15,909 nt of DNA. It comes from Candidatus Woesearchaeota archaeon (lineage in GTDB: Archaea > Nanobdellota > Nanobdellia > Woesearchaeales > WALR01). This document shows, piece after piece, positions 7,385 to 15,876 of this stretch. The first letter of the stretch is position 1, and the number at the start of each line of letters is the position of its first letter. Where the stretch lies: assembly GCA_015522765.1 (NCBI GenBank), contig WALR01000089.1, forward strand, positions 1-15,909, read 5' to 3'. The translations under genes were made by a program, and so were the position numbers. The notes beneath the pieces were generated by a model. That model was given only the letters and a program-made list of their open reading frames with translations, ran no database searches and was not told where the DNA came from.

Positions 7385-8686
7385 ATGGTAAAGAAGGAAT
7401 TGCCCGGCAGGGAGTTGAATCCCGGGGACAGGGTCAGGGTTGACGAGGACGGTCTCTCAGTAGAGGGCACAGCCATGAAGTCAGAGGGCTCTTCCCTTGT
7501 CATAAAGCTGGACAACGGCTATAATATCGGAATCTCCAGGGAGAGGATAAAGAAGATAACCATTCTGGGCAGGGCGAAGCAGGAGAGGGAGAAGAAGGTA
7601 GAGGTAAAGCAGAGGAAGGACCTCCCAAGGATAAGGATTCTTCATACAGGGGGCACTATTGCCTCAAGGGTTGACTACAGGACAGGGGCTGTTAAGGCGC
7701 AGTACAGCCCGGATGAAATACTTAAGTTGTTCCCTGAGCTAAAGCAGATTGCCAGAATCGAATCTGAGCAGCTTCTCCAGCTAATGAGCGAGGACATGGA
7801 GTTCAGCCATTACAATGTTATTGCAAGAGCAGTAGCCAAAGCATTTGATGAGGGCGTGACAGGTGTAATACTAACGCATGGCACTGACACTATGCACTAC
7901 ACCTCTGCGGCGCTCTCCTTCATGCTCCCCCTTAAGGGGCCCCTGATCTTAGTCGGCTCCCAGAGGAGCAGCGACAGGCCGAGCAGCGACGCCTTCTTCA
8001 ACCTTATGAGTGCGGTTCTCTTCATCACCAGGAACCCTGGATTTAAAGGGGTGGCCATTGCAATGCACCGCTCTATGAATGACGATGACTGCTGGGTTAT
8101 TCCCGGGCTTAACGCAAGAAAGATGCACACCTCAAGAAGAGATGCCTTCAGGCCGGTGAACAGAATGCCCCTTGCAATCGTCAACCCCATCAAGAGAAAG
8201 GTTAAGATTATCCCGAATGAGGCAAATCCGCCTGAAAAACTAACACTTTTCAGGGATGTGAAGGTCGGGCTTTTGAAGAGCCACCCCCACCTGCTGCCAG
8301 AGGAGCTGAATGCTTACAAAGGATTCGACGGCTTAGTCATAGAAGCAACTGGACTTGGCCACCTCCCAATCCATCCAACAGACAGGGCGACCGAGAAACA
8401 CAAAGAGATATTTAGACTGATTAAAGAATTATCCTCAAAGATGCCTGTGGCAATTGCCTCCCAGACGATATACGGCAGGATAAACATGAATGTGTATTCC
8501 AGCGGGAGGGAGCTTCTCGATGCAGGTGTGCTTGGAAACCTCACAGACATGACTCCGGAGACAGCATTCATAAAGATGGCCTGGCTGCTCAGCAACTATC
8601 CAGTGGAAAAGGTGAGGGAGCTCTACGGAAAAAACCTTGTGGGAGAGATAAGCGGCAGGAGCCTTCCTGAAGAGTTTCTCATCTAA
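7385..8686 (+). CDS. gatD: Glutamyl-tRNA(Gln) amidotransferase subunit D
   Basis: GatD is the asparaginase-like glutaminase of the archaea-specific GatDE complex, which converts Glu-tRNA(Gln) to Gln-tRNA(Gln). The 433-residue product has the GatD-specific N-terminal beta domain (GDRVRV near residue 14, KLDNGYNIGI at 41-50) joined by a charged linker to an L-asparaginase domain with HTGGTIAS (catalytic T91) and THGTDTMHYT (T167, D168). K246 in ARKMHTS is the likely match to the catalytic Lys. The SQRSSDRPSSDAF block and the C-terminal asparaginase lobe (QTIYGR, AFIKMAW) are also present. The N-terminal domain separates it from a plain asparaginase. The partner gatE is not in the window. It is transcribed from its own TATA box as a leaderless mRNA. 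GatDE implies the organism makes Gln-tRNA indirectly. Confidence 0.95.
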   Translation: MVKKELPGRELNPGDRVRVDEDGLSVEGTAMKSEGSSLVIKLDNGYNIGISRERIKKITILGRAKQEREKKVEVKQRKDLPRIRILHTGGTIASRVDYRTGAVKAQYSPDEILKLFPELKQIARIESEQLLQLMSEDMEFSHYNVIARAVAKAFDEGVTGVILTHGTDTMHYTSAALSFMLPLKGPLILVGSQRSSDRPSSDAFFNLMSAVLFITRNPGFKGVAIAMHRSMNDDDCWVIPGLNARKMHTSRRDAFRPVNRMPLAIVNPIKRKVKIIPNEANPPEKLTLFRDVKVGLLKSHPHLLPEELNAYKGFDGLVIEATGLGHLPIHPTDRATEKHKEIFRLIKELSSKMPVAIASQTIYGRINMNVYSSGRELLDAGVLGNLTDMTPETAFIKMAWLLSNYPVEKVRELYGKNLVGEISGRSLPEEFLI

Positions 8687-8695
8687 ACAGGCAAA

Positions 8696-8705
8696 TTATA
8701 TTAAT
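8696..8705 (+). promoter_or_regulatory. TATA box of the nucleotidyltransferase operon
   Basis: TTATATTAAT lies about 27 nt before the ATG at 8726 but only about 12 nt before the alternative ATG at 8711. This spacing argues for a leaderless start at 8726. The bases before that ATG (CTCCTCCC) resemble those before gatD (CACTTCCC). Confidence 0.55.
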
Positions 8706-8725
8706 AAGGGATGCTTACTCCTCCC

Positions 8726-9091
8726 ATGACTGAAGAATCCAGCCCATTTGATATTAAGAAGATTGTTAATCCTCTTAGACAACTAGGAGAGATCTCTATG
8801 ATCATCCACTACGGCTCCTCCCTTAAAGGAGCGCCTGATGGGGACTCTGACATTGACATTGCCCTAATCATAGATGACTCTCTCAGGGGGATGCCTCTCA
8901 ATATAGAGGGATATCCCCTTGGCTTAATGGAGAAGGTTAGGGACGCCCTCCAGGATGTGGGCTATCCTATCCACACTGTCATGTACTACAAGTCAGGATT
9001 TGATAATGGGATACTCCTCGACGACGGAAGGGGCAACCCAAATATGCTTAATGATGTTGGGAGGATAATCTACAACGCATACGAGGGATGA
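8726..9091 (+). CDS. Nucleotidyltransferase-fold (MNT-like) protein
   Basis: The small (121-residue) protein has the pol-beta-type nucleotidyltransferase signature: HYGSSLKGAPDGDSDIDIALI, with the Gly-Ser pair at 30-31 and metal ligands D42 and D44. The third carboxylate normally found on the next strand is not obvious; the corresponding strand reads PIHTVMYY. Family members transfer NMPs to proteins or small molecules, or act as antitoxins of HEPN RNases. No HEPN protein is adjacent. I chose ATG 8726 over the in-frame ATG 8711 (126 residues) because only the former sits at leaderless distance from the TATA box. Its stop overlaps the next start in ATGA, so the two proteins are likely made together. 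The target is unknown. Confidence 0.75.
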   Translation: MTEESSPFDIKKIVNPLRQLGEISMIIHYGSSLKGAPDGDSDIDIALIIDDSLRGMPLNIEGYPLGLMEKVRDALQDVGYPIHTVMYYKSGFDNGILLDDGRGNPNMLNDVGRIIYNAYEG

Positions 9092-9600
9092 AAATGGACT
9101 ATATAGGTGCGCTTGTGCGCAGGAGTGAAAAGGATGAGCCGAGATGGGAGAAGAGGGGCTACCATCCGGCAGAGATTAACTATGACAACCTCAAGGTTCC
9201 TGAGCATATAGGCACATCAGGGGACGGCAGGTATGTAGTTGTTTATGACCCTGATGAGAGCCAGTTTTATCTTTACGATGTCACCCCCCAGCTTTCAGCC
9301 AGTGATAAGCCGGGCATAGCACTCAAGGGGGCTTTAAGTGATATCATAAAGGAGCTTGCCTCCAAGAAGGAAGTTAGTGAGGAGGAGGTTAAGCTCAAAC
9401 TCCACCTGAACCAGATACAGGAGGAGGCGAAGCTTGACAATGTAGAATACAAGACTGGCAAGAATGGGAAGACGCTAAGGGAGATACTTGACGAGGAGGG
9501 TGTATCTCCTGATGAAGAAGCAGAGGAGCCTGAATCCTCCTATAACTCAGGAGACGACGCACAGGCCGAGGGCGAAGGAGAAGAAGGAGAAGGGGGGTGA
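9088..9600 (+). CDS. Uncharacterised protein with acidic low-complexity tail, coupled to the nucleotidyltransferase
   Basis: I do not recognise this 170-residue protein. Its N-terminal 75 residues look like a small beta-rich unit (GDGRYVVVYDPDESQFYLYDV), the middle (about 80-140) is helical and charged (KKEVSEEEVKLKL), and the tail from about 143 is very acidic and Gly/Glu-rich, ending in GEGEEGEGG. A second in-frame ATG at 9094 is preceded by GAGGGATGA, which could be the real ribosome site; the difference is two residues. The ATGA overlap with the nucleotidyltransferase suggests the two act together, as partner, substrate or inhibitor. No HEPN catalytic motif (R-x4-6-H) or wholly helical fold is visible, so this is not the standard MNT-HEPN pair. 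It ends 38 nt before a convergent gene. Confidence 0.75.
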   Translation: MKMDYIGALVRRSEKDEPRWEKRGYHPAEINYDNLKVPEHIGTSGDGRYVVVYDPDESQFYLYDVTPQLSASDKPGIALKGALSDIIKELASKKEVSEEEVKLKLHLNQIQEEAKLDNVEYKTGKNGKTLREILDEEGVSPDEEAEEPESSYNSGDDAQAEGEGEEGEGG

Positions 9601-9638
9601 TGAGTTTATTCTACTATTATTGTATATGAGTCAGCGAG

Positions 9639-9998
9639 TCAGGACAACTGATTCAGCATGGGGTGGAGGTTGCTTTTGCCTAACACCACATATTTAGGTC
9701 CATCAGCATTGTATTTCTGTGCAAGCGCATCAACACCTTTAATATTTTTGTTGGGGACAGCTATGTACCACTTAGTTGCCGCATCGTGAAACTCTTTTAG
9801 TGTATCAAAAAGGAGGTCGTAGTTTGTTCTTCCCGGTTTTGTTCCGCTAAGGTCAATAAAAATATGGCCGTCTGGCAGCTCTCTGCTTTCTGTCTTTTTT
9901 CTTAGCAATAAAAGAACCTCATGAACCGGATCAGGGGCTTTTTTAGGCGGTGTTATCACAACCGCGTTTCCATGCATTATTTGTTTTACTCCTGTCAT
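9639..9998 (-). CDS. Uncharacterised small alpha/beta protein, AT-rich orphan
   Basis: I do not recognise this family. From the ATG at 9998 it is 119 residues with alternating strand-like and helix-like segments (HGNAVVITPP, GHIFIDLSGT, TNYDLLFDTLKEF, WYIAVPNK, KYVVLGKSN), suggesting a small alpha/beta domain; a STAS-like fold is a weak guess. An upstream in-frame GTG at 10043 would add 15 residues. I prefer the ATG because a TATA-like element lies about 27 nt before it, the leaderless spacing seen at gatD and the first HIT gene, and because the GTG lies almost on top of a second TATA-like site. Codon use is less AGG/AGA-biased and more AT-rich than the flanking housekeeping genes, so recent acquisition is possible. 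It converges on the acidic-tailed gene and diverges from gyrB. Confidence 0.65.
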   Translation of the reverse strand: MTGVKQIMHGNAVVITPPKKAPDPVHEVLLLLRKKTESRELPDGHIFIDLSGTKPGRTNYDLLFDTLKEFHDAATKWYIAVPNKNIKGVDALAQKYNADGPKYVVLGKSNLHPMLNQLS

Positions 9999-10020
9999 TT
10001 TAGCGGGGTGGTGAATGAGA

Positions 10021-10030
10021 TATTTAAATT
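10021..10030 (-). promoter_or_regulatory. TATA element of the 9998-9639 gene
   Basis: AATTTAAATA on the minus strand is centred about 27 nt before the ATG at 9998. A second TATA-like site (ATTTATAAG on the minus strand, 10046-10054) lies further upstream, right beside the alternative GTG start. Confidence 0.45.
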
Positions 10031-10093
10031 TTTCGTTTAGCACTACTTATAAATAGTAAAATAACAAAGAAATAGGCCCTAGCTATAGAAAGT

Positions 10094-12092
<1,999 letters not shown>

Positions 12093-12103
12093 TAAAATAA
12101 TCA

Positions 12104-13378
12104 ATGAGCGAACAACTGATATTTTTCATCTTGCTGTTCCTCTCTGCCTTTTTTTCAGGTGCTGAAACAGCATACACCCAGATTCCCGCCTATAAGATAA
12201 GGAACTGGGTTGAGGAGGGCGCCAGGGGGGCGAAGAGGATTGAGAAACTCTTCAGGGACAGGGACAGCCTCATAATAACACTTCTTATAGGAAACAACAT
12301 AGTCAATATCGCCTCATCAGCGATAGCAACCCATATCGCCTTAAGAATATTCGGGGATGTGGGGGTGAGCATAGCAACAGGCGTAATGACCATTGTAATA
12401 CTAACCTTCGGGGAGGTCACGCCAAAATCCATAGCGTTGAGGTATGCCGAGCCGATAGTCAGGGGCTCATCCGGGATTATCCTCTTCTGTAAATACCTCT
12501 TTTGGCCCCTAACATGGCTGCTCCAGCATCTGCCCACGCTTATAAAAGGCATCCTCAGGACCAAGGAATCCTCTACAATAACAGAGGAGCAGGTTAAGAC
12601 CATAATCAGCATGGGTGAGGAGGAGGGAACCATAAAGAAGATAGAGAAGGAGCTGATTCACAACATCTTTGCATTTGGAGATATGGAGGTTAAGAGGGTT
12701 ATGACGCCGAGGGGGGACATAACCGCATTTGATTATGAGAAGAAGGTTAACGATATCCTGGGCGTTATGCTTGAGTCAGGGCATTCAAGGTTTCCTGTCT
12801 ATGAGAAGGAGCTTGACTCAATAAAGGGTGTTGTGTATATCAAGGATATTCTAAGATATGTCGCATATGAGAAGAACCCTCCTCTTAAGGAGGTCATGCG
12901 CAATGTCCTTTTCGTGCCTGAGACAAAGGCCATAGACTCACTCCTAAAGCAGTTCCAGAGGGAGAAGGGGCGTGTGGCGATAGTTGTTGATGAGCACGGT
13001 GTCGTGATGGGCATAGTAACCCTTACAGACCTGCTCGAGGAGATAGTGGGGGAGATAAGGGACAAGGAGGACGAGCCCGCGATACCCATGAAGAAGATAA
13101 ACAGGAATACATTTATCGTTGGGGGAAAAACGCCTATCCACGACCTCAACAAAAAGCTCAAGCTGGGGCTTCCCCTAAGCGGGGAATACGACACTATTGC
13201 AGGATTCATGTTTAAGAGGATGGGGAAGATCCCTAAGAATGACGAGTCGATAATCTTCAGGGGCTCAGAGTTCGTTGTGGAGGAGATGGACGGGAAAAAG
13301 ATATATCTCGTTAAGATAATAAAGAATGTGCGCCGTGAATCAGGAGATAGATATGCGAAGAAGGAGAGTAAACTTTAA
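12104..13378 (+). CDS. CNNM/CorC-type membrane protein (DUF21 + CBS pair + CorC_HlyC)
   Basis: Members of this family are implicated in Mg2+ or other cation transport and its regulation by nucleotides bound at the CBS pair; some are annotated as hemolysins. The 424 residues run in the standard order: an N-terminal DUF21 membrane domain (about 1-150) with SGAETA at 18-23, GNN at 63-65 and FGEVTPK at 102-108, the helix-breaking motif conserved in CNNM/CorC proteins; a helical connector (EEQVKTIISMGEEEG); two CBS motifs (about 199-255 and 262-320, VMTPRGDI to TLTDLLEEIVGEI); and a CorC_HlyC domain (about 335-415). The family role is known from bacterial and archaeal relatives; transport and substrate here are inferred. 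It lies 30 nt after gyrB. Its last 26 nt overlap the start of the small two-CxxC gene. Confidence 0.92.
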   Translation: MSEQLIFFILLFLSAFFSGAETAYTQIPAYKIRNWVEEGARGAKRIEKLFRDRDSLIITLLIGNNIVNIASSAIATHIALRIFGDVGVSIATGVMTIVILTFGEVTPKSIALRYAEPIVRGSSGIILFCKYLFWPLTWLLQHLPTLIKGILRTKESSTITEEQVKTIISMGEEEGTIKKIEKELIHNIFAFGDMEVKRVMTPRGDITAFDYEKKVNDILGVMLESGHSRFPVYEKELDSIKGVVYIKDILRYVAYEKNPPLKEVMRNVLFVPETKAIDSLLKQFQREKGRVAIVVDEHGVVMGIVTLTDLLEEIVGEIRDKEDEPAIPMKKINRNTFIVGGKTPIHDLNKKLKLGLPLSGEYDTIAGFMFKRMGKIPKNDESIIFRGSEFVVEEMDGKKIYLVKIIKNVRRESGDRYAKKESKL

Positions 13379-13502
13379 TGTTTTTGAGAGGGTGAAGGTT
13401 TTTAAGAGGGCTGTAAGATGCGCCCTCTGCGGAAAGATGTTCTTCACGACCAGTCCTTTGAGGAAGTATTGCGATAACTGCGTGGAGAAGATGAGAAAAT
13501 GA
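13353..13502 (+). CDS. 49-residue two-CxxC (zinc-ribbon-like) protein
   Basis: A very short gene in a different frame from its neighbours. The product is strongly basic at the N-terminus (MRRRRVNFNVFERVKVFKR) and then carries two Cys pairs, C23-x2-C26 (CALC) and C40-x2-C43 (CDNC), separated by 13 residues, with GKMFF after the first pair and RKYC before the second. This is the layout of a single zinc ribbon or treble-clef-like knuckle that could bind nucleic acid or protein. GGAGAT at 13343-13348 lies 4 nt before the ATG and supports this start. It overlaps the CNNM-like gene by 26 nt and the agmatinase-family gene by 4 nt (ATGA), so the three are probably co-translated. The paired CxxC motifs, ribosome site and overlaps make it convincing despite its size; its function is unknown. 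Confidence 0.75.
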   Translation: MRRRRVNFNVFERVKVFKRAVRCALCGKMFFTTSPLRKYCDNCVEKMRK

Positions 13503-14290
13503 GGATTCTTCTTGCGCCCTTCAGCGGGGGCGGGCTTGGAAAGGCGGATAAAAGCGAGGAGGCGCCGGCGGAGATAGCCTCTGTGCTTGAATCCCACTAT
13601 GAGCTCGGAATGGGCTCCGCCGAGATGATTCATGTCGATAAAAACAACATCTCCCAAACAATGGATAATATAAAGAGCAGGGCTGCCTCCTTCAGTAGGG
13701 AGGGGTTCTTGTTGCTGGGGGGAGACCACTCAATAAGCTACGCCGCCTTTAAGGGATTCTCGCAGGACGGCTCCGCCCTTATAGTGCTCGACGCCCACCC
13801 CGACATGATGGATGTTTTCAGTCCGCCAACCCATGAGGACTGGCTGAGCACCCTTATCAGTGAGGGCGGCGTTGACGAGGACAAGGTGTTCCTTATAGGG
13901 ACAAGGGCGTTTCATAAGAATGAAAGGATATTCCTCAATGAGCATAAGATAAGGCATTACCCTATGAATAAGCTGCGCTCTCTGGGGCTTCCCTCAGTGG
14001 CAGATGCAGTCATGGGCTCTGTAAGGAGTCTCCCTGCTGTTTACCTCTCAATTGATATCGATGTGGCTGATCCCGCATTTGCCCCTGGCACGGGCTACCT
14101 CGAGCCCGGCGGATTATCATCAGGGGAGATTATTTATCTGCTTGAAAGGTTCCTCTTCCTTGGCAATATAAGAGCCATGGATATCGTCGAGGTCAACCCG
14201 GAAAAGGATGTAAGGGGAATAACCGTCGAGTTGGCGTCAAAACTTGCGCACCTCTTCCTTGAAAAAAGGGGAAACACTAGTAACCTTTAA
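13499..14290 (+). CDS. Arginase/agmatinase (ureohydrolase) family protein
   Basis: Ureohydrolases split urea from guanidino compounds such as agmatine or arginine using a two-manganese centre. All six metal ligands are visible: H77 in GGDHSIS, D98, H100 and D102 in DAHPDMMD, and D186 and D188 in SIDIDVADP. The loop DPAFAPGTGYLEPGG and VEVNPEKD near 231 also match the family, and H112 sits where the agmatinase substrate-loop His normally is. At 263 residues it is shorter than most agmatinases (about 300), mainly at the N-terminus. Agmatinase, feeding polyamine synthesis, is the most likely activity in an archaeon, but arginase, formiminoglutamase or guanidinobutyrase cannot be excluded. It starts within the stop of the small two-CxxC gene and ends with a 4-nt tail-to-tail overlap with the second HIT gene. 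Confidence 0.88.
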   Translation: MRILLAPFSGGGLGKADKSEEAPAEIASVLESHYELGMGSAEMIHVDKNNISQTMDNIKSRAASFSREGFLLLGGDHSISYAAFKGFSQDGSALIVLDAHPDMMDVFSPPTHEDWLSTLISEGGVDEDKVFLIGTRAFHKNERIFLNEHKIRHYPMNKLRSLGLPSVADAVMGSVRSLPAVYLSIDIDVADPAFAPGTGYLEPGGLSSGEIIYLLERFLFLGNIRAMDIVEVNPEKDVRGITVELASKLAHLFLEKRGNTSNL

Positions 14291-14874
14291 GGCGTTCTGT
14301 ACAACTGCCGCATCCTGTAATCAGTGGTCCTTTCACCCACAATCTTCTCTCCTTCCAAGTCATTCTTCTTTTTCTTTTCACTCTCTGATTTTGTCAGCTC
14401 CGCGGGTTCTTTATCGAGCTTGAGGGGTCCTTTCTCCTCGCTCTCCATGAAGTTGCCTATCCCCGCAGCCGCTTCTTTCAGGGAGAGCTCGACGGTGCTC
14501 ATCTCTTCTTCTGAGAGCTGTTTCGTCTTCCACGAGAAGTCAAGCCCGTCATTCGAGTGTCTCGGGATGATTCTTACCATTGCATGGGCCCACTTCTGGC
14601 CTGCGGCAACCCCGTTGTTAATGAGTATGTTTGTCCCCTCTGCGTTGGTCGCGTCAAAAACCGCTTTTGAGAGGTCGTTGACCACCTCGCCAATCCTTGC
14701 CATCACCCAGTCAGGAATCATTTCTATTATGGGGTAATGCTCAACAGGCATAACAACTACCTCCCCCTTGGCAACACCCTTTCTGGCAAGCATGGCGACA
14801 ACATACTCGTCGCTGTAAATCTTTTCTATACTCTCATCCCTTATAATCCTGCATATGGGGCAGTCCTCACTCAT
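14287..14874 (-). CDS. HIT-domain protein, second of a tandem pair, catalytic His replaced by Met
   Basis: HIT proteins bind and usually hydrolyse nucleotides through an H-x-H-x-H motif whose middle His is the nucleophile. This 195-residue member has CPIC at 5-8, VEHY with H46, and then the signature block GVAAGQKWAHAMVRIIPR: H97 is kept, the nucleophile position is M99 and the third His is R101. C5, C8, H46 and H97 match the zinc site of CxxC-type HIT proteins, so the fold should be intact while catalysis is doubtful. The tail after about 145 is charged, low-complexity and probably disordered (KSESEKKKKND). The start is set by a perfect GGAGGTG Shine-Dalgarno (14885-14891) inside the end of the upstream HIT gene. 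An in-frame TTG at 14895 would put that Shine-Dalgarno inside the coding sequence, so I rejected it. Confidence 0.88.
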   Translation of the reverse strand: MSEDCPICRIIRDESIEKIYSDEYVVAMLARKGVAKGEVVVMPVEHYPIIEMIPDWVMARIGEVVNDLSKAVFDATNAEGTNILINNGVAAGQKWAHAMVRIIPRHSNDGLDFSWKTKQLSEEEMSTVELSLKEAAAGIGNFMESEEKGPLKLDKEPAELTKSESEKKKKNDLEGEKIVGERTTDYRMRQLYRTP

Positions 14875-15523
14875 TTTTGAGAAGCACCTCCGCAAGTTTA
14901 TCGAAGTCTACGCCGTCGTCCTCGCCTTCCTTCTTTTCTTTGTCTGTGTTCTCATCTGATGCTTCATTGTTGACTGGCCCCTGCCCTTGATGTTCCTCAT
15001 TCTCACTCTTAATTTCCTCTTTAACAGCCGCACCGCCGCCCTTTATCTCTGCTAATTTCTCCTTGATGAGCCCGTTAAGCTTCACCGCCTCTTCCTCGCT
15101 TATAATGCCCTTCTCCTTGATGTCGAAGACCTTTACCCCGTCGGTATCAGTCCTCGGAATAATATGAACCATGAAGTGCGGGGCTTTCTGCCCGGCAACC
15201 ACCCCGTTGGCTATGAATACATTTGTCCCCTGGACCTTGAGTGCCTTTAGAAGTGCGTGGGAGAGGGCCTTTACAACCATGAATATGTGCCTTATCTCAT
15301 CCACGGGCATGAGGGGCATGAGTGTGTAGTGCTCCTTGGGAAGAACGAGCAGGTGGCCCGGGTTAAGGGGGTTTATGTCGAGTATCGCAATGGTCAGCTC
15401 GTCCTCGTAAATCTTCTTTGACTGGACCTTGCCCGAGATTATGTGGCAGAATATGCAGTTCTGCTTCTGGAGCTCCTTAATCTTGTCAGGAGTCATGTCC
15501 TTGAGGTTCTCAATATCGTCCAT
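14867..15523 (-). CDS. HIT-domain protein, first of a tandem pair, catalytic His replaced by Met
   Basis: The 218-residue protein is a HIT-fold member with an N-terminal CxxC: C23 and C26 in NCIFCHIISG, then LLVLPKEHY with H65, and GVVAGQKAPHFMVHIIPR, in which H116 and H120 are kept but the middle, nucleophilic position is M118 (codon 15170-15172). C23, C26, H65 and H116 form the likely structural zinc site. A variable tail follows residue 150, rich in Lys, Glu and Gly, and ends in FDKLAEVLLKNE. It overlaps the next HIT gene by 8 nt and is similar to it through the whole domain, so the pair arose by tandem duplication and may form a heterodimer. A TATA box 30 nt upstream gives a leaderless start. 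Whether it still hydrolyses nucleotides is uncertain. Confidence 0.9.
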   Translation of the reverse strand: MDDIENLKDMTPDKIKELQKQNCIFCHIISGKVQSKKIYEDELTIAILDINPLNPGHLLVLPKEHYTLMPLMPVDEIRHIFMVVKALSHALLKALKVQGTNVFIANGVVAGQKAPHFMVHIIPRTDTDGVKVFDIKEKGIISEEEAVKLNGLIKEKLAEIKGGGAAVKEEIKSENEEHQGQGPVNNEASDENTDKEKKEGEDDGVDFDKLAEVLLKNE

Positions 15524-15544
15524 GCTCTATGATAATCAATTAAA

Positions 15545-15553
15545 GCTTATAAA
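15545..15553 (-). promoter_or_regulatory. TATA box of the HIT gene pair (leaderless promoter)
   Basis: TTTATAAGC on the minus strand has its first T exactly 30 nt before the ATG at 15523, the same spacing as at gatD. No Shine-Dalgarno is seen in the intervening bases. Confidence 0.65.
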
Positions 15554-15575
15554 TTTTGGCATAGAATAATGTAAC

Positions 15576-15589
15576 GCCCTGGTTAGGGC
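15576..15589. terminator. Small hairpin after the winged-helix gene
   Basis: GCCCT and AGGGC form a perfect 5-bp stem with a 4-nt loop, 2 nt past the stop of the winged-helix gene on the minus strand. No T-run follows directly, so it may be a weak terminator, an mRNA end-protecting hairpin or chance. Confidence 0.25.
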
Positions 15590-15591
15590 AG

Positions 15592-15876
15592 CTACTTTAT
15601 GGTTCGTCTTATCTCTGTGATGTGGGCCGCGACTATCTTCCCCTTCTCAGTGAGCTTTAAGAACTTCAGTCTTCCCTGCTTGTCAAACTTGAGAAGGGAC
15701 GCCTTTTCCATCCTCTGAAGAAGCTTAACCAGATGGGAGTAGGTGCAGTCGATGGTCTTGGACAGGGTGGATGCATAAATCTGATCCTCTGATTTTAACA
15801 GCTCGACCAGAATCATAGCGGGTTTTTCTCGGAATATGACGCTGAAGAGACCTTTCTCTTTGCCTGCATTCACCAT
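15592..15876 (-). CDS. Small winged-helix DNA-binding protein (MarR/ArsR-like)
   Basis: The 94-residue protein is essentially one winged helix-turn-helix domain: helix PAMILVELL (19-27), helix YASTLSKTIDC, recognition helix TYSHLVKLLQRMEKASLL (45-62), and wing LKFDKQGRLKFLKLTEKGK. The pattern is that of archaeal one-domain MarR/ArsR-like transcription regulators. There is no ligand domain or conserved metal-binding Cys pair beyond a single Cys in DCTYSH. An AGGTG Shine-Dalgarno lies 5 nt before the ATG, and a TATA-like CTTATAAC (top strand, 15894-15901) lies close upstream at the window edge. It sits 68 nt upstream of the HIT pair on the same strand, but that pair has its own TATA box, so common regulation is only a possibility. 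Confidence 0.85.
   Translation of the reverse strand: MVNAGKEKGLFSVIFREKPAMILVELLKSEDQIYASTLSKTIDCTYSHLVKLLQRMEKASLLKFDKQGRLKFLKLTEKGKIVAAHITEIRRTIK

Noticed and set aside
8711..8725. Upstream ATG of the nucleotidyltransferase gene
   Set aside because: It lies only about 12 nt from the TATA box, so it would probably sit upstream of the transcription start; the ATG at 8726 has the leaderless spacing.
8711..9600. Classical MNT-HEPN toxin-antitoxin pair
   Set aside because: The second protein is not all-helical and lacks the R-x4-6-H RNase motif of HEPN, so the standard pairing is not supported.
13379..13396. ATG immediately after the CNNM-like gene stop
   Set aside because: The frame reaches a stop after five codons. 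The small two-CxxC protein uses another frame starting at 13353.
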